A DNA stretch of 64,000 nt. It comes from Thiotrichales bacterium (GTDB lineage Bacteria; Pseudomonadota; Gammaproteobacteria; Beggiatoales; Beggiatoaceae). A program made the position numbers and the translations under genes. The stretch lies in assembly GCA_016744475.1 (NCBI GenBank), contig JADGEH010000003.1, positions 28,963-92,962 of the forward strand, read 5' to 3'. Within the stretch, counting starts at the first letter, position 1; each line of letters opens with the position of its first letter. The notes under the pieces are model-generated. The model was not told the origin of the DNA, did not search any database, and was given only the letters and a program-made list of their open reading frames with translations. Positions 45,001 through 53,003 of this stretch are shown piece by piece.

Positions 45001-45144
45001 ATAAAATAGAAAGGTGGTTAAATGATAATGATTGAGTGTACATGAACATTTTATTATACGGTATAAATTGTAGGCTGCTCTAGCGTATTATCCTTGAATC
45101 ATTAAAAACAACCTCTCTTTCCTTCTCACTAAGAGCCTAACAAT

Positions 45145-46353
45145 ATGTTTGAATTTGCTAATTTTAGTCCCTTTCAAATCGCTCGCTTGCCGCGCATTAT
45201 TTTTGCTGATGGCAGCCTAGAACAACTGCCCGATCTTATCGCCCAGCATGGACACACGGCATTATTAGTCACGGGGCGGCAATCTTTTCTACACACGCCG
45301 CAATGGCAACAGCTAAAAACCCACTTAAACTCACGCCATTTGCGTTGGGATACCGTGCATATTCCTGGAGAACCTTCGCCACAAATGATTGATGCGGCGG
45401 TCAGCCAACATCAACATCAGGGATTTGACGTGGTGCTGGGCATTGGCGGCGGCAGTGTTTTAGATGCCGCCAAGGCCATCGCGGGCCTGCTGCCTAGCGG
45501 AGATTCTGTGATGGATTATTTAGAGGGTGTCGGACGAGGACTCACGTACTCACCACCTGCCACGCCTTTTATCGCGGTGCCGACCACCGCAGGCACAGGC
45601 AGCGAAGCGACTAAAAATGCAGTGCTAAGCCAGCACGGTGAGAATGGCTTTAAAAAATCCTTTCGCCATGATGCTTTAGTGCCACACACCGCCGTCATTG
45701 ATCCGCAATTGCTGGCTTCTTGTCCGCCCTCGCTGATCGCCGCCAATGGCATGGATGCATTCACTCAATTGCTGGAATCCTACGTCTCCACCCGCGCCAA
45801 CCCGATGACCGATGCTTTAGCCCTTTCCGGTATCAGTGCATTTGTCGAGAGTTTCTGGGCGGTGTGGCAGCAACCCTCAGCCGCAGCCGCTGAACGCCCT
45901 AAGCTGGCATATGCCGCTTTATTATCAGGGATTAACCTCGCGCAAACAGGTTTAGGTTCAGTACACGGCATGGCCTCGCCGCTCGGAGCGTTTTACCCGA
46001 TTCCGCATGGCGTGGTGTGCGGCACTTTGGTCGCTGAAGCCACAGACGTCAACATCCAAGCACTGCAAGCGCGTCAACCACACAGCGTAGCCTTAGATAA
46101 ATATGCTCAAGTAGGTCGCTTGCTCAGCCAGCAAGCCCATTTATCCCGCGCACAAGCGCTGCACAGCTTGGTAGCCACTTTGCGCGATTGGACGCAACGA
46201 TTGGAACTGCCTTATCTCAACACCTATGGACTCAGCACATCAGGCTTTGCTCAAATCATCAAAAACAGCCAAGGCAATAGCATGAAAACCAATCCCTTGG
46301 TGTTAGACGATGCTGAGTTATATGAGATATTGGCGCGGCGTTTGGGGGCGTAA
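45145..46353 (+). CDS. Iron-containing alcohol dehydrogenase
   Basis: A 402-residue group III alcohol dehydrogenase. The N-terminal NAD-binding half includes GIGGGSVLDAAKAIAGLL (about 96-113) and AVPTTAGTGSEATKNAVL. The C-terminal metal-binding half has ANGMDAFTQLLESYVS and the double-His segment SVHGMASPLGAFYPIPHGVVCGTL. Spacing and length match Fe-ADH or 1,3-propanediol-dehydrogenase-like enzymes. The substrate alcohol is unknown. It is a single gene; the preceding 184 bases hold a small inverted repeat and the downstream spacer a MITE fragment. Confidence 0.92.
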   Translation: MFEFANFSPFQIARLPRIIFADGSLEQLPDLIAQHGHTALLVTGRQSFLHTPQWQQLKTHLNSRHLRWDTVHIPGEPSPQMIDAAVSQHQHQGFDVVLGIGGGSVLDAAKAIAGLLPSGDSVMDYLEGVGRGLTYSPPATPFIAVPTTAGTGSEATKNAVLSQHGENGFKKSFRHDALVPHTAVIDPQLLASCPPSLIAANGMDAFTQLLESYVSTRANPMTDALALSGISAFVESFWAVWQQPSAAAAERPKLAYAALLSGINLAQTGLGSVHGMASPLGAFYPIPHGVVCGTLVAEATDVNIQALQARQPHSVALDKYAQVGRLLSQQAHLSRAQALHSLVATLRDWTQRLELPYLNTYGLSTSGFAQIIKNSQGNSMKTNPLVLDDAELYEILARRLGA

Positions 46354-46386
46354 AGAGATGCCATGCGGCTCATGGGAACGAGGGTA

Positions 46387-46435
46387 AATATCCGCTGTTT
46401 TGCAGCCGATTATCCCATTTTCGTATAGGCTCTTA
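46387..46435. mobile_element. Partial MITE: family A end joined to family C interior
   Basis: Read on the minus strand from the TA at 46434-46435, it starts AGAGCCTATACGAAAATGGG (family A end). It then continues CTGCAAAACAGCGGATATT, which occurs in the family C element at 18757 rather than in family A copies. It stops after about 49 bases without a second end. It lies between the Fe-ADH and rapZ genes. Confidence 0.7.
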
Positions 46436-46508
46436 AGCTTGGACAAATCTATTTCATCATTCAAGTATGCTATATACTGGTTTTTGCTTTATTTTCGTGG
46501 AAATGCTT

Positions 46509-47363
46509 ATGAAACTCATTATTGTCAGTGGCTTGTCGGGGGCAGGTAAGACGCTGGCTTTGCACAGCCTTGAAGATCGAGGCGTGTATTGTATTGATAA
46601 TCTGCCCGTGAGCTTATTGCCTGCGGTGGCGGAGCAAATGCCGACTTTATCGGTCTCTTCGCCTTGTGTGGCGGTGGGCATTGATGCGCGTAACAGCACT
46701 TTGCAAGCATTGCCGCAATGGTTAGAGATTTTGCAGGAAAAGCACATTGCCTATGAGATTTTGTTTGTCGAAGCCGATACCGAGGTGCTATTAAAACGCT
46801 TTAGCGAAACACGGCGTAAACATCCGCTGACATTGATACAGCCGAATTTGTCGCTGGCAGAAGCGCTGACCCTGGAACGCCAAATGCTGAGCGTGTTGTC
46901 TGAGCAGGCCGCGATCCGCATTGATACGTCACAAACCAATGTGCATCAATTGCGTGATCTGGTACGCTTAAAAGTCGGTTTGAACGAAACTCAAGCGATG
47001 CCATTGTTATTTCTGTCCTTTGGCTTCAAATATGGGGTGCCGCAGGATGTGGATTTTGTCTTTGATGTTCGTTGTCTGCCTAATCCACATTGGGAACGAC
47101 ACTTACGCAGCCTAACAGGACGCGATCCGGCGGTGATGGATTATCTCAGCGCACAACCCAAAGTACGCGATATGCAGGCGCATTTGTCACAGTTTTTACA
47201 CACCTGGATTCCGCAGTTTGAAGCGGATAACCGCAGCTATTTAACCATCGCTTTCGGTTGTACAGGCGGGCAACATCGCTCGGTGTATATGGTGGAACAG
47301 ATGGCGCAACATTTTAGTGAGCAACGCAAAGGTGTGTTGCTACGTCATAGAGAACTCTCTTAA
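46509..47363 (+). CDS. rapZ: RNase adapter protein RapZ
   Basis: A 284-residue protein, the same length as in Escherichia coli. Walker A SGLSGAGKTLALHSLED begins near residue 6. Later blocks are YCIDNLPVSLLP, VGIDARN, RRKHPL, FGFKYGVPQDVDFVFDVRCLPNPHW and the C-terminal AFGCTGGQHRSVYMVEQM. RapZ binds glucosamine-6-phosphate and presents GlmZ RNA to RNase E; outside enterobacteria it is conserved beside PTS-Ntr genes, as here. The frame is open to 46467, but the ATG at 46509 gives the standard MKLIIVSG start. HPr follows after two bases. Confidence 0.95.
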   Translation: MKLIIVSGLSGAGKTLALHSLEDRGVYCIDNLPVSLLPAVAEQMPTLSVSSPCVAVGIDARNSTLQALPQWLEILQEKHIAYEILFVEADTEVLLKRFSETRRKHPLTLIQPNLSLAEALTLERQMLSVLSEQAAIRIDTSQTNVHQLRDLVRLKVGLNETQAMPLLFLSFGFKYGVPQDVDFVFDVRCLPNPHWERHLRSLTGRDPAVMDYLSAQPKVRDMQAHLSQFLHTWIPQFEADNRSYLTIAFGCTGGQHRSVYMVEQMAQHFSEQRKGVLLRHRELS

Positions 47364-47365
47364 AC

Positions 47366-47638
47366 GTGTTAGAACAAGAATTTACTATTGTTAATCGACT
47401 CGGCTTACATGCCCGTGCAGCCGCCGTCTTAGTACGTGCAGCGAATGGCTTTGCGAGTCAGATCCGCATTCAAAAAAATACTCAGCCTGCGGTGGATGCC
47501 AAAAGCATCATGAGCGTGATGCTGTTGGCTGCGGCCAAAAATGCACAAGTGTGTCTCACCATTGAGGGGGAAGACGAACAAGAGGCCATGCAAAAACTGG
47601 GAACTTTGATTCAATCTGGTTTTGGAGAAGGTGAGTGA
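47366..47638 (+). CDS. ptsH: HPr-family phosphocarrier protein
   Basis: A 90-residue PTS carrier with the active-site histidine at residue 15 in NRLGLHARAAAVLVRAA and the second conserved block DAKSIMSVMLLAAAKNAQV (Ser46-type position). The start is GTG. It lies two bases after rapZ and overlaps enzyme I by four bases (GTGA). The genomic setting resembles a nitrogen-related PTS, so the carrier may be the NPr (PtsO) type. No sugar-specific enzyme II is in the window, so phosphate flow to regulators rather than sugar uptake is likely. Confidence 0.93.
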   Translation: MLEQEFTIVNRLGLHARAAAVLVRAANGFASQIRIQKNTQPAVDAKSIMSVMLLAAAKNAQVCLTIEGEDEQEAMQKLGTLIQSGFGEGE

Positions 47639-49437
47639 GCTTTACTTTACAAGGCATGGGCGTATCGCGAGGCATCGCTATAGGCCCTGTGTATATTCTG
47701 CACCATCAGGTGGAAATTACTGAATATCGTATTGAGGAAAAGCAACTTGAGTCCGAAATTGAACGCTATCGCAACGCTTTAAAACAAGCCCGTGAAGAAT
47801 TGCGCGAAATTCGTGATCAAATCCCTCTGATTTATCCTTCCCGTGATATTCCATCGCCCAACGACACGGCGATTCCCACCACTGCCGCAGAAATAGCGTC
47901 TTTTATTGATCCGCACATGTTGATGTTAGATGATGCCATGTTGACGCAGATTCCCGTTGAAATCATCAAAGACACGCGGTGCAACGCCGAATGGGCTTTG
48001 AAACAACAGCAAGATCGTTTCACTGACTTATTTGAAGCGATGGATAATGAATATCTCAAAGCCCGCAAGCATGATATTCAGCAAGTCATTGATCGCGTGC
48101 AACGCTGCTTACAAAAAGCCGCACAACCTGAAGAAAAGTACGATAACACCCCAGACATCCCCGAAGGCAGCATCGTCTTAGCCCATGATTTAACCCCCGC
48201 AGATACCGCTTTGATGCCACATCAAGGCATTAAAGCCTTCATTACCGAACACGGGGGGATGAATTCACACACCGCTATTATTGCGCGTAGTTTGGGCATT
48301 CCCGCCATTGTCGGCTTGCGTTGTGCGCGACGTTATTTGCGCCGTGGCGATACGCTGGTGGTGGATGGCTTGCACGGCGTGGTACTAGGCAATCCCGATG
48401 TGCGCAGTTTGCGTTATTTTAAAAACCTGCAAACCGAACAAAAACGCAAACGCAGTGAACTATCGCGCTTGCGCGAAGCACCCGCCGTGACCCGTGACGG
48501 GAAGATGATCACCTTGTACGCCAACATCGAATTTCCCACCGATATGCAAGCGGTCAAACGCACCGGAGCCGATGGCATTGGCTTATATCGCACTGAATTT
48601 CTTCACATGAACCGCAGCCCAGAAGAAGGGCAACCGGATGAAAACGAGCATTACGAAGCCTATGTCAAAGTGCTACGTGCGGTGGACGGGCCCGTGACCA
48701 TTCGCACCTTAGATTTAGGCGCTGACAAGCAAGTGGATGGCGGCATCGCGCGTAGTGGCGGTGCGGTACCTGCCAACCCTGCATTAGGCTTACGCGCCGT
48801 GCGTTTATGCTTGAGAGATTTATCCCTATTTAAACCTCAATTACGAGCGATTTTACGCGCATCCATTGTCGGCCCGGTGCGCATGATGATTCCCATGGTG
48901 TCCAGCGTGCATGAAATGGCGCAAGTCCATCACCTGCTGTGCGACGTAAAGCGAGAACTCGAAGCCGAAAACTTAGCCTACGATCCAGAAATGCCCGTGG
49001 GGGCGATGGTCGAAGTACCCTCCATGGCGATTTGCAGTGATTTATTTATCCCCCATGTTGACTTTTTTTCCATTGGCACCAACGACTTAATTCAATACAC
49101 CCTGGCTATTGATCGCGTCGATGATGAAGTCGGCTATCTCTACGACCCACTGCATCCCGCCGTGTTGCGTTTGCTCAACCAAGTCATCGTACAAAGTCAT
49201 CAAGCCGATAAACCCGTCAGCATGTGCGGAGAAATGGCCGGTGATCCACGTTATGTGCGCTTACTACTCGGTTTAGGTTTGCGTTATTTCAGCGTGAATC
49301 CAGAAACCTTATTAGAAGTGAAACATATCATTCGCCACAGCGATTTAAACAAATTGCGCCCACTGGCAAAACAAGTCTTAAACAGTCAAGACAGCCATCA
49401 AATCGAAGATTTAGTGGCACAAATGAACGTACTCTAA
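47635..49437 (+). CDS. ptsI: Phosphoenolpyruvate-protein phosphotransferase (enzyme I)
   Basis: A 600-residue enzyme I with GTG start. The phosphohistidine domain has GGMNSHTAIIARSLGIPAIVG with the active His near residue 208. The PEP-binding barrel shows GADGIGLYRTEFLHMNR, TIRTLDLGADKQVDGG, NPALGLRAVRLCL, MIPMVSSVHE, GAMVEVPSMAICSD and the C-terminal FSIGTNDLIQYTLAIDRVDDEVG with CGEMAGDP. There is no N-terminal GAF domain, so it is a PtsI-like rather than PtsP-like length. It phosphorylates the HPr encoded just upstream. A small spacer of three bases leads to the DUF3301 gene. Confidence 0.95.
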   Translation: MSFTLQGMGVSRGIAIGPVYILHHQVEITEYRIEEKQLESEIERYRNALKQAREELREIRDQIPLIYPSRDIPSPNDTAIPTTAAEIASFIDPHMLMLDDAMLTQIPVEIIKDTRCNAEWALKQQQDRFTDLFEAMDNEYLKARKHDIQQVIDRVQRCLQKAAQPEEKYDNTPDIPEGSIVLAHDLTPADTALMPHQGIKAFITEHGGMNSHTAIIARSLGIPAIVGLRCARRYLRRGDTLVVDGLHGVVLGNPDVRSLRYFKNLQTEQKRKRSELSRLREAPAVTRDGKMITLYANIEFPTDMQAVKRTGADGIGLYRTEFLHMNRSPEEGQPDENEHYEAYVKVLRAVDGPVTIRTLDLGADKQVDGGIARSGGAVPANPALGLRAVRLCLRDLSLFKPQLRAILRASIVGPVRMMIPMVSSVHEMAQVHHLLCDVKRELEAENLAYDPEMPVGAMVEVPSMAICSDLFIPHVDFFSIGTNDLIQYTLAIDRVDDEVGYLYDPLHPAVLRLLNQVIVQSHQADKPVSMCGEMAGDPRYVRLLLGLGLRYFSVNPETLLEVKHIIRHSDLNKLRPLAKQVLNSQDSHQIEDLVAQMNVL

Positions 49438-49440
49438 AAT

Positions 49441-49767
49441 ATGACTTCCCTACTGTTTTTCCTGTTCCTAGCAGGACTAGGCTGGTTTTGGTTCGACTCC
49501 TTACGCGCCCACGAAATCGCCAAAGGCATGAGCAAAAAACTCTGCCAACACTACCAACTCCAATTACTCGACGACACTATCAGCCTTAAACGCCTGACAC
49601 TACACCGTGATCGAACACATCCCAAATTACGTTTTTACCTACAACGCGCTTACCACTTTGAATTCACCGCAGATGGTGCGGGGCGCACCCAAGGACAACT
49701 ACTAATGAAGGGGACTCGCCCCGTATTCATTGACTTACCCGGTTATTATGAACGGGTCATTGTGTAA
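49441..49767 (+). CDS. DUF3301 family protein
   Basis: A 108-residue protein with one N-terminal membrane helix (LLFFLFLAGLGWFWFDSL) and a conserved body: HEIAKGMSKKLCQHYQLQLLDDTISLKRLTLHRD, RFYLQRAYHFEFTADGAGRTQGQL, and the ending VFIDLPGYY. This is DUF3301, a family of gammaproteobacterial inner-membrane proteins of unknown function. It starts three bases after ptsI and is followed by tatD. Confidence 0.85.
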   Translation: MTSLLFFLFLAGLGWFWFDSLRAHEIAKGMSKKLCQHYQLQLLDDTISLKRLTLHRDRTHPKLRFYLQRAYHFEFTADGAGRTQGQLLMKGTRPVFIDLPGYYERVIV

Positions 49768-49804
49768 AGCTCATGAGCGCCGCTCTAACCCACGGATACC
49801 TCCC

Positions 49805-50569
49805 ATGACACTCGTTGATTCCCACTGCCATTTAAACATGTCCAAGATAGATACCCCGACCCTATTAGCCACCGCTAAAGACGAAGGCGTGGGACACTTT
49901 CTCAATATTTCTGTGAATTTGCAGGATTTTCCGCAGGTCTTACAGGCCGCGCACGATTTTGACAACGTGTACGCCACCGTCGGCCTTCATCCCAACACCG
50001 ATCCCGCCAACGAAAGCACCGCAGAAGAATTAATCGCCCTCGCGGCTGATCCGCGCATTTTAGGCATTGGCGAAACCGGGCTTGATTATTACTACAACAA
50101 AGGCGATATGACCTGGCAACATGAACGCTTTCGTTATCACATCCGCGCTGCCCGCGAATGCCAAAAACCGCTGATTATTCATTGCCGTGATGCTAAAGAC
50201 GATGTTTTACGCATTTTGAAAGAAGAAAAAGCCGATGAAGTGGGCGGCATCATGCATTGCTTTGTCGAAGACTATGACACCGCTGCACAAGCGATGGACA
50301 TGGGTTTTTACATCTCATTTTCCGGCATTGTCACTTTCAAAAGCGCAAAAGATTTACAACAAGTCGCACAGCGCATCCCTCAAGACCGTCTCTTAGTAGA
50401 AACCGACTCCCCGTACCTAGCCCCCGTGCCCTATCGCGGCAAGCCCAATCAACCCGCTTATGTGCGCAAAGTGGCAGAATTTATCGCTGATTTGCGCGAA
50501 CAAAGCTACGACAGCCTAGCTCGTGCAACGACAGAAAATTTCTTTCGTTTGTTTGCATTAAACCATTGA
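49805..50569 (+). CDS. TatD-family metal-dependent hydrolase
   Basis: A 254-residue TIM-barrel hydrolase of the TatD/YcfH group. Metal ligands are at LVDSHCHLNM (residues 2-11, HxH), GIGETGLDYYY (Glu near 92), PLIIHCRDA (His near 128), GIMHCFVEDY (His near 153) and VETDSPYLAPVP (Asp near 203). The frame runs upstream to 49730, overlapping DUF3301, but the ATG at 49805 gives the family start. Members act as 3'-5' nucleases or deacylases. The methyltransferase gene begins seven bases later, at the start of the restriction-modification insertion. Confidence 0.92.
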   Translation: MTLVDSHCHLNMSKIDTPTLLATAKDEGVGHFLNISVNLQDFPQVLQAAHDFDNVYATVGLHPNTDPANESTAEELIALAADPRILGIGETGLDYYYNKGDMTWQHERFRYHIRAARECQKPLIIHCRDAKDDVLRILKEEKADEVGGIMHCFVEDYDTAAQAMDMGFYISFSGIVTFKSAKDLQQVAQRIPQDRLLVETDSPYLAPVPYRGKPNQPAYVRKVAEFIADLREQSYDSLARATTENFFRLFALNH

Positions 50570-50576
50570 GAGCATT

Positions 50577-51668
50577 ATGAAAGCTGTGTCCTTATTTTCT
50601 GGTGCTGGAGGTCTTGATGTTGGCTTCCAAAAAGCGGGGTTTGAGATTGTATGGGCGAATGATTGTGCTAAAGATGCCTGCGATACTTATAAAAACAATA
50701 TTGGTCATCACATTCATTGTGGAGACATTGAAAGTCTTAAATCCCAGTTATATGCAACGGTCAATGATATTGACGTTGTTTTTGGCGGCCCCCCCTGTCA
50801 AGGTTTTTCAGTCGCAGGAAAAATGAACCCTGATGATCCACGCAATCAACTCATCTGGGCATTTGCTGAAGTGATTGAACAGTGTCAACCTAAAGTATTT
50901 TTAATGGAAAATGTAAAAGCATTAGGACAGCTTAAAAAATGGGAACCACTCAAACAAAAGCTGTTAATGAAGTTTAGAAACATGGGGTACATGGTTAATG
51001 CTATTTTGTTAAATGCCTCAGAATTCAATGTTCCACAAGCCAGAGAACGCATCTTTTTTATTGGGTTTAAAGGTGACTCTACGTTTATTCCTGATTTAAG
51101 CAACATGCTTGAACCCTACAAATCAAAATCCCCCACCGTTCGTGAAGCACTGGCTGTATTGGACAAAGCAGGCATTGGCAATAATCAAAACATGGCTAAA
51201 GCTAAGATTACCATTGCTCCCAACCCTGTCATGCGCAAATCACCCTATGCCGGTATGTTGTTTAATGGGCTTGGCAGACCCGTCAAGATAGATGGCTATT
51301 GCGCCACTTTACCTGCCACAATGGGCGGTAATAAAACGCCCATTATTGATGAAGAAGCGCTATACAATGGCAAACAAAATTGGGTAGAGGAATATCACGA
51401 AAAGATTAGGCAAGGTGGCTCTCCATTGAATTCAGAAGACGTGCCGAAAAGACTGAGACGACTCACATTACAGGAAGCCTCAGTGTTACAAACCTTTCCT
51501 CTTCATTATCAATTTTCAGGGTCTCAGTCTTCTATTTTTAAGCAAATTGGTAATGCTGTTCCTTGTCATCTGGGCTATGCCATTGCATCTATGTTAGTAG
51601 AGTATTTAAAAACACAGAAAATTGAACATTTTATTCAAACACCTGTCCAATTAAGATTGGTAGGATAA
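50577..51668 (+). CDS. DNA (cytosine-5-)-methyltransferase
   Basis: A 363-residue C5 cytosine methyltransferase with motif I AVSLFSGAGGLDVGFQKAGF, motif IV GGPPCQGFSVAGK with the catalytic Cys near residue 76, motif VI MENVKAL, motif VIII VPQARERIFFIGF and motif X KQIGNAVPCHLGYAIASMLVEYL. The variable target-recognition region is short (about 190-290). Next to it lies a nuclease gene, so this is the M subunit of a type II system. Methylation sequence unknown. Codon and base use are lower in GC than the neighbouring tatD and ruvA, in line with acquisition. The gene is intact. Confidence 0.93.
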   Translation: MKAVSLFSGAGGLDVGFQKAGFEIVWANDCAKDACDTYKNNIGHHIHCGDIESLKSQLYATVNDIDVVFGGPPCQGFSVAGKMNPDDPRNQLIWAFAEVIEQCQPKVFLMENVKALGQLKKWEPLKQKLLMKFRNMGYMVNAILLNASEFNVPQARERIFFIGFKGDSTFIPDLSNMLEPYKSKSPTVREALAVLDKAGIGNNQNMAKAKITIAPNPVMRKSPYAGMLFNGLGRPVKIDGYCATLPATMGGNKTPIIDEEALYNGKQNWVEEYHEKIRQGGSPLNSEDVPKRLRRLTLQEASVLQTFPLHYQFSGSQSSIFKQIGNAVPCHLGYAIASMLVEYLKTQKIEHFIQTPVQLRLVG

Positions 51669-51669
51669 T

Positions 51670-51738
51670 ATGTCTGTACATATTCATCATGATGAGGCGC
51701 AAAAAATTCTATTAGAAGCCTATCATGCCACTTGTTAG
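51670..51738 (+). pseudogene. 22-codon 5' fragment, probably the original start of the restriction gene
   Basis: Directly after the methyltransferase stop lies an ATG frame reading MSVHIHHDEAQKILLEAYHATC and then TAG within GTTAGC. If the 1,259 bases between the two GTTAGC copies are removed, this frame continues in phase into the endonuclease at 53004 with only that TAG between. It looks like the N-terminal helix of the endonuclease, cut off by the cassette. This is inference from frame and position. Confidence 0.5.
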
Positions 51739-52993
51739 CTTCTGCACTAGCGACAAAGCATGAAAGCCACAGAAGAGCCAGTGTAAGCATTTGTAATTAT
51801 TAGTGAATTAATATTTAGTAACAGTAATAGCCTGTTGACCAGTAGAATATGAGCATGTGTCGCAACAATCGAGAGAAATAGCGTATGGCAATTTATGCAA
51901 TTTGGAACAATAAGGGCGGTGTGGGAAAGAGCTATCTGACATTTCAACTAGCTTCCGAATATGCTAGACAAAACCCAAATAAGCGCGTGCTAGTAGTTGA
52001 TCTATGCCCGCAAGCCAATTCGTCATCTATGCTTCTTGGCGGAATGACAGAAGGCGAAGAAAGATTAACCGAAATACATAGTTCTCAACCTCGCAGAACA
52101 ATATCTGGATATATCGAAGATAGAATACGAAGCCCCTATATGTCACCTAACTCAGGTGGCGGTTATGTTTCTAACGTCTCGCAGCATAACGATAGAATAC
52201 CAAGCAATGTATATTTGGTAGTAGGAGATGAGCAACTTGAAATTCAAGCTTCAAGAGTAACGAGTGCAACGTTTCCTGGGCCTCAGGATGCATGGCGAGT
52301 CGTTCATCTTTGGATAAGGGACCTTATAACCGATATATTGGATTCATGGAATAATGAAGATTCTTGTGTATTTATCGATTGCAATCCAAGCTTTTCTATT
52401 TACACCGAATTAGCACTATCAGCTGCCGATCGTTTGCTGATTCCATTTTCTGCGGATGGTTCATCCAAGAGAGCGGTTAAGGCCGTTTTATCATTGGTAT
52501 ATGGTGTTAGGCGTCATGCTGGTGACCCACAGTCTGATTATTATCTAGAATCAACTAGATACCGAATGGCCTTTCCTGATATCTATATGTATATTGGAAA
52601 CAGGCTAACACAAATGAATAGCTCTTCTGCATCTGCATTCAAGACCGTGGTAAATGAAATTGGCGATGAAATCTGGGGGGTCTGGCAGTCTTCACCTCAA
52701 GAATTTTGTGTACATCCAAATGGATCGCCTACTCCAAACTCCAAAAGGTCATTTAAGACGATGTTTCAATATGAAGTTAATGATGCTAATACCGCTTCTG
52801 TCGTTTCTGGAGCATTGGGAATCCCAATAGCGTCACTGACAGCAGGTCAGAAGAATGTAGCAGGGCGCTCAATAACGGTAAATCAATCGCAGCTAGACAA
52901 GCAAGTCCCAAACATCACTCAACTTGTTCAAAATATAGAATAGAGCTAACAAAACCATCCAGCGGACGCGCCAAAGGCGCGCGCCGCTGATGG
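51735..52993 (+). mobile_element. Integron-cassette-like insert carrying a ParA gene
   Basis: A 1,259-base segment bounded by G/TTAGC on both sides (GTTAGC at 51734-51739 and 52993-52998). It contains one gene and, just after it, an attC-like hairpin. This is the layout of an integron gene cassette: one ORF followed by attC, with recombination between G and TT. It separates a methyltransferase from its nuclease. No integrase gene lies in the window. The 146-base 5' region has no other gene. Confidence 0.55.
51885..52943 (+). CDS. ParA/MinD-family ATPase in a cassette
   Basis: A 352-residue ParA-type ATPase. The deviant Walker A KGGVGKSYLTFQLASEYA is at residues 10-27, followed by VLVVDLCPQANSSSMLLGG (Walker A' with Pro in place of the usual D-x-D-P-Q pattern). 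A later CVFIDCNPSFSIYTELALSAADRLLIPF contains the switch region. The rest is longer than chromosomal ParA and includes unassigned segments. AGA, AGG and ATA codons are frequent, unlike neighbouring housekeeping genes, suggesting a foreign source. No ParB or parS is seen, so a role in plasmid-type segregation is not supported; stand-alone cassette ParA proteins have unknown function. Confidence 0.85.
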   Translation: MAIYAIWNNKGGVGKSYLTFQLASEYARQNPNKRVLVVDLCPQANSSSMLLGGMTEGEERLTEIHSSQPRRTISGYIEDRIRSPYMSPNSGGGYVSNVSQHNDRIPSNVYLVVGDEQLEIQASRVTSATFPGPQDAWRVVHLWIRDLITDILDSWNNEDSCVFIDCNPSFSIYTELALSAADRLLIPFSADGSSKRAVKAVLSLVYGVRRHAGDPQSDYYLESTRYRMAFPDIYMYIGNRLTQMNSSSASAFKTVVNEIGDEIWGVWQSSPQEFCVHPNGSPTPNSKRSFKTMFQYEVNDANTASVVSGALGIPIASLTAGQKNVAGRSITVNQSQLDKQVPNITQLVQNIE

Positions 52994-52998
52994 TTAGC
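52945..52998 (+). other. attC-like recombination hairpin
   Basis: GCTAAC at 52945-52950 and GTTAGC at 52993-52998 are the outer complementary boxes. Inside, CCATC pairs with GATGG, CAGCGG with CCGCTG, and CGCGCC with GGCGCG around an AAA loop, with a bulged AAAAC on one side. An imperfect palindrome with extra-helical bases starting one base after a cassette ORF is the form of an integron attC site. R' reads GTTAGCG rather than a perfect GTTRRRY, so the call is tentative. Confidence 0.55.
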
Positions 52999-53003
52999 GT
53001 TCT

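Noticed and set aside
51885..52943. ParA as part of a plasmid partition system
   Set aside because: No ParB gene or parS-like repeats nearby; the single-gene cassette layout fits better.
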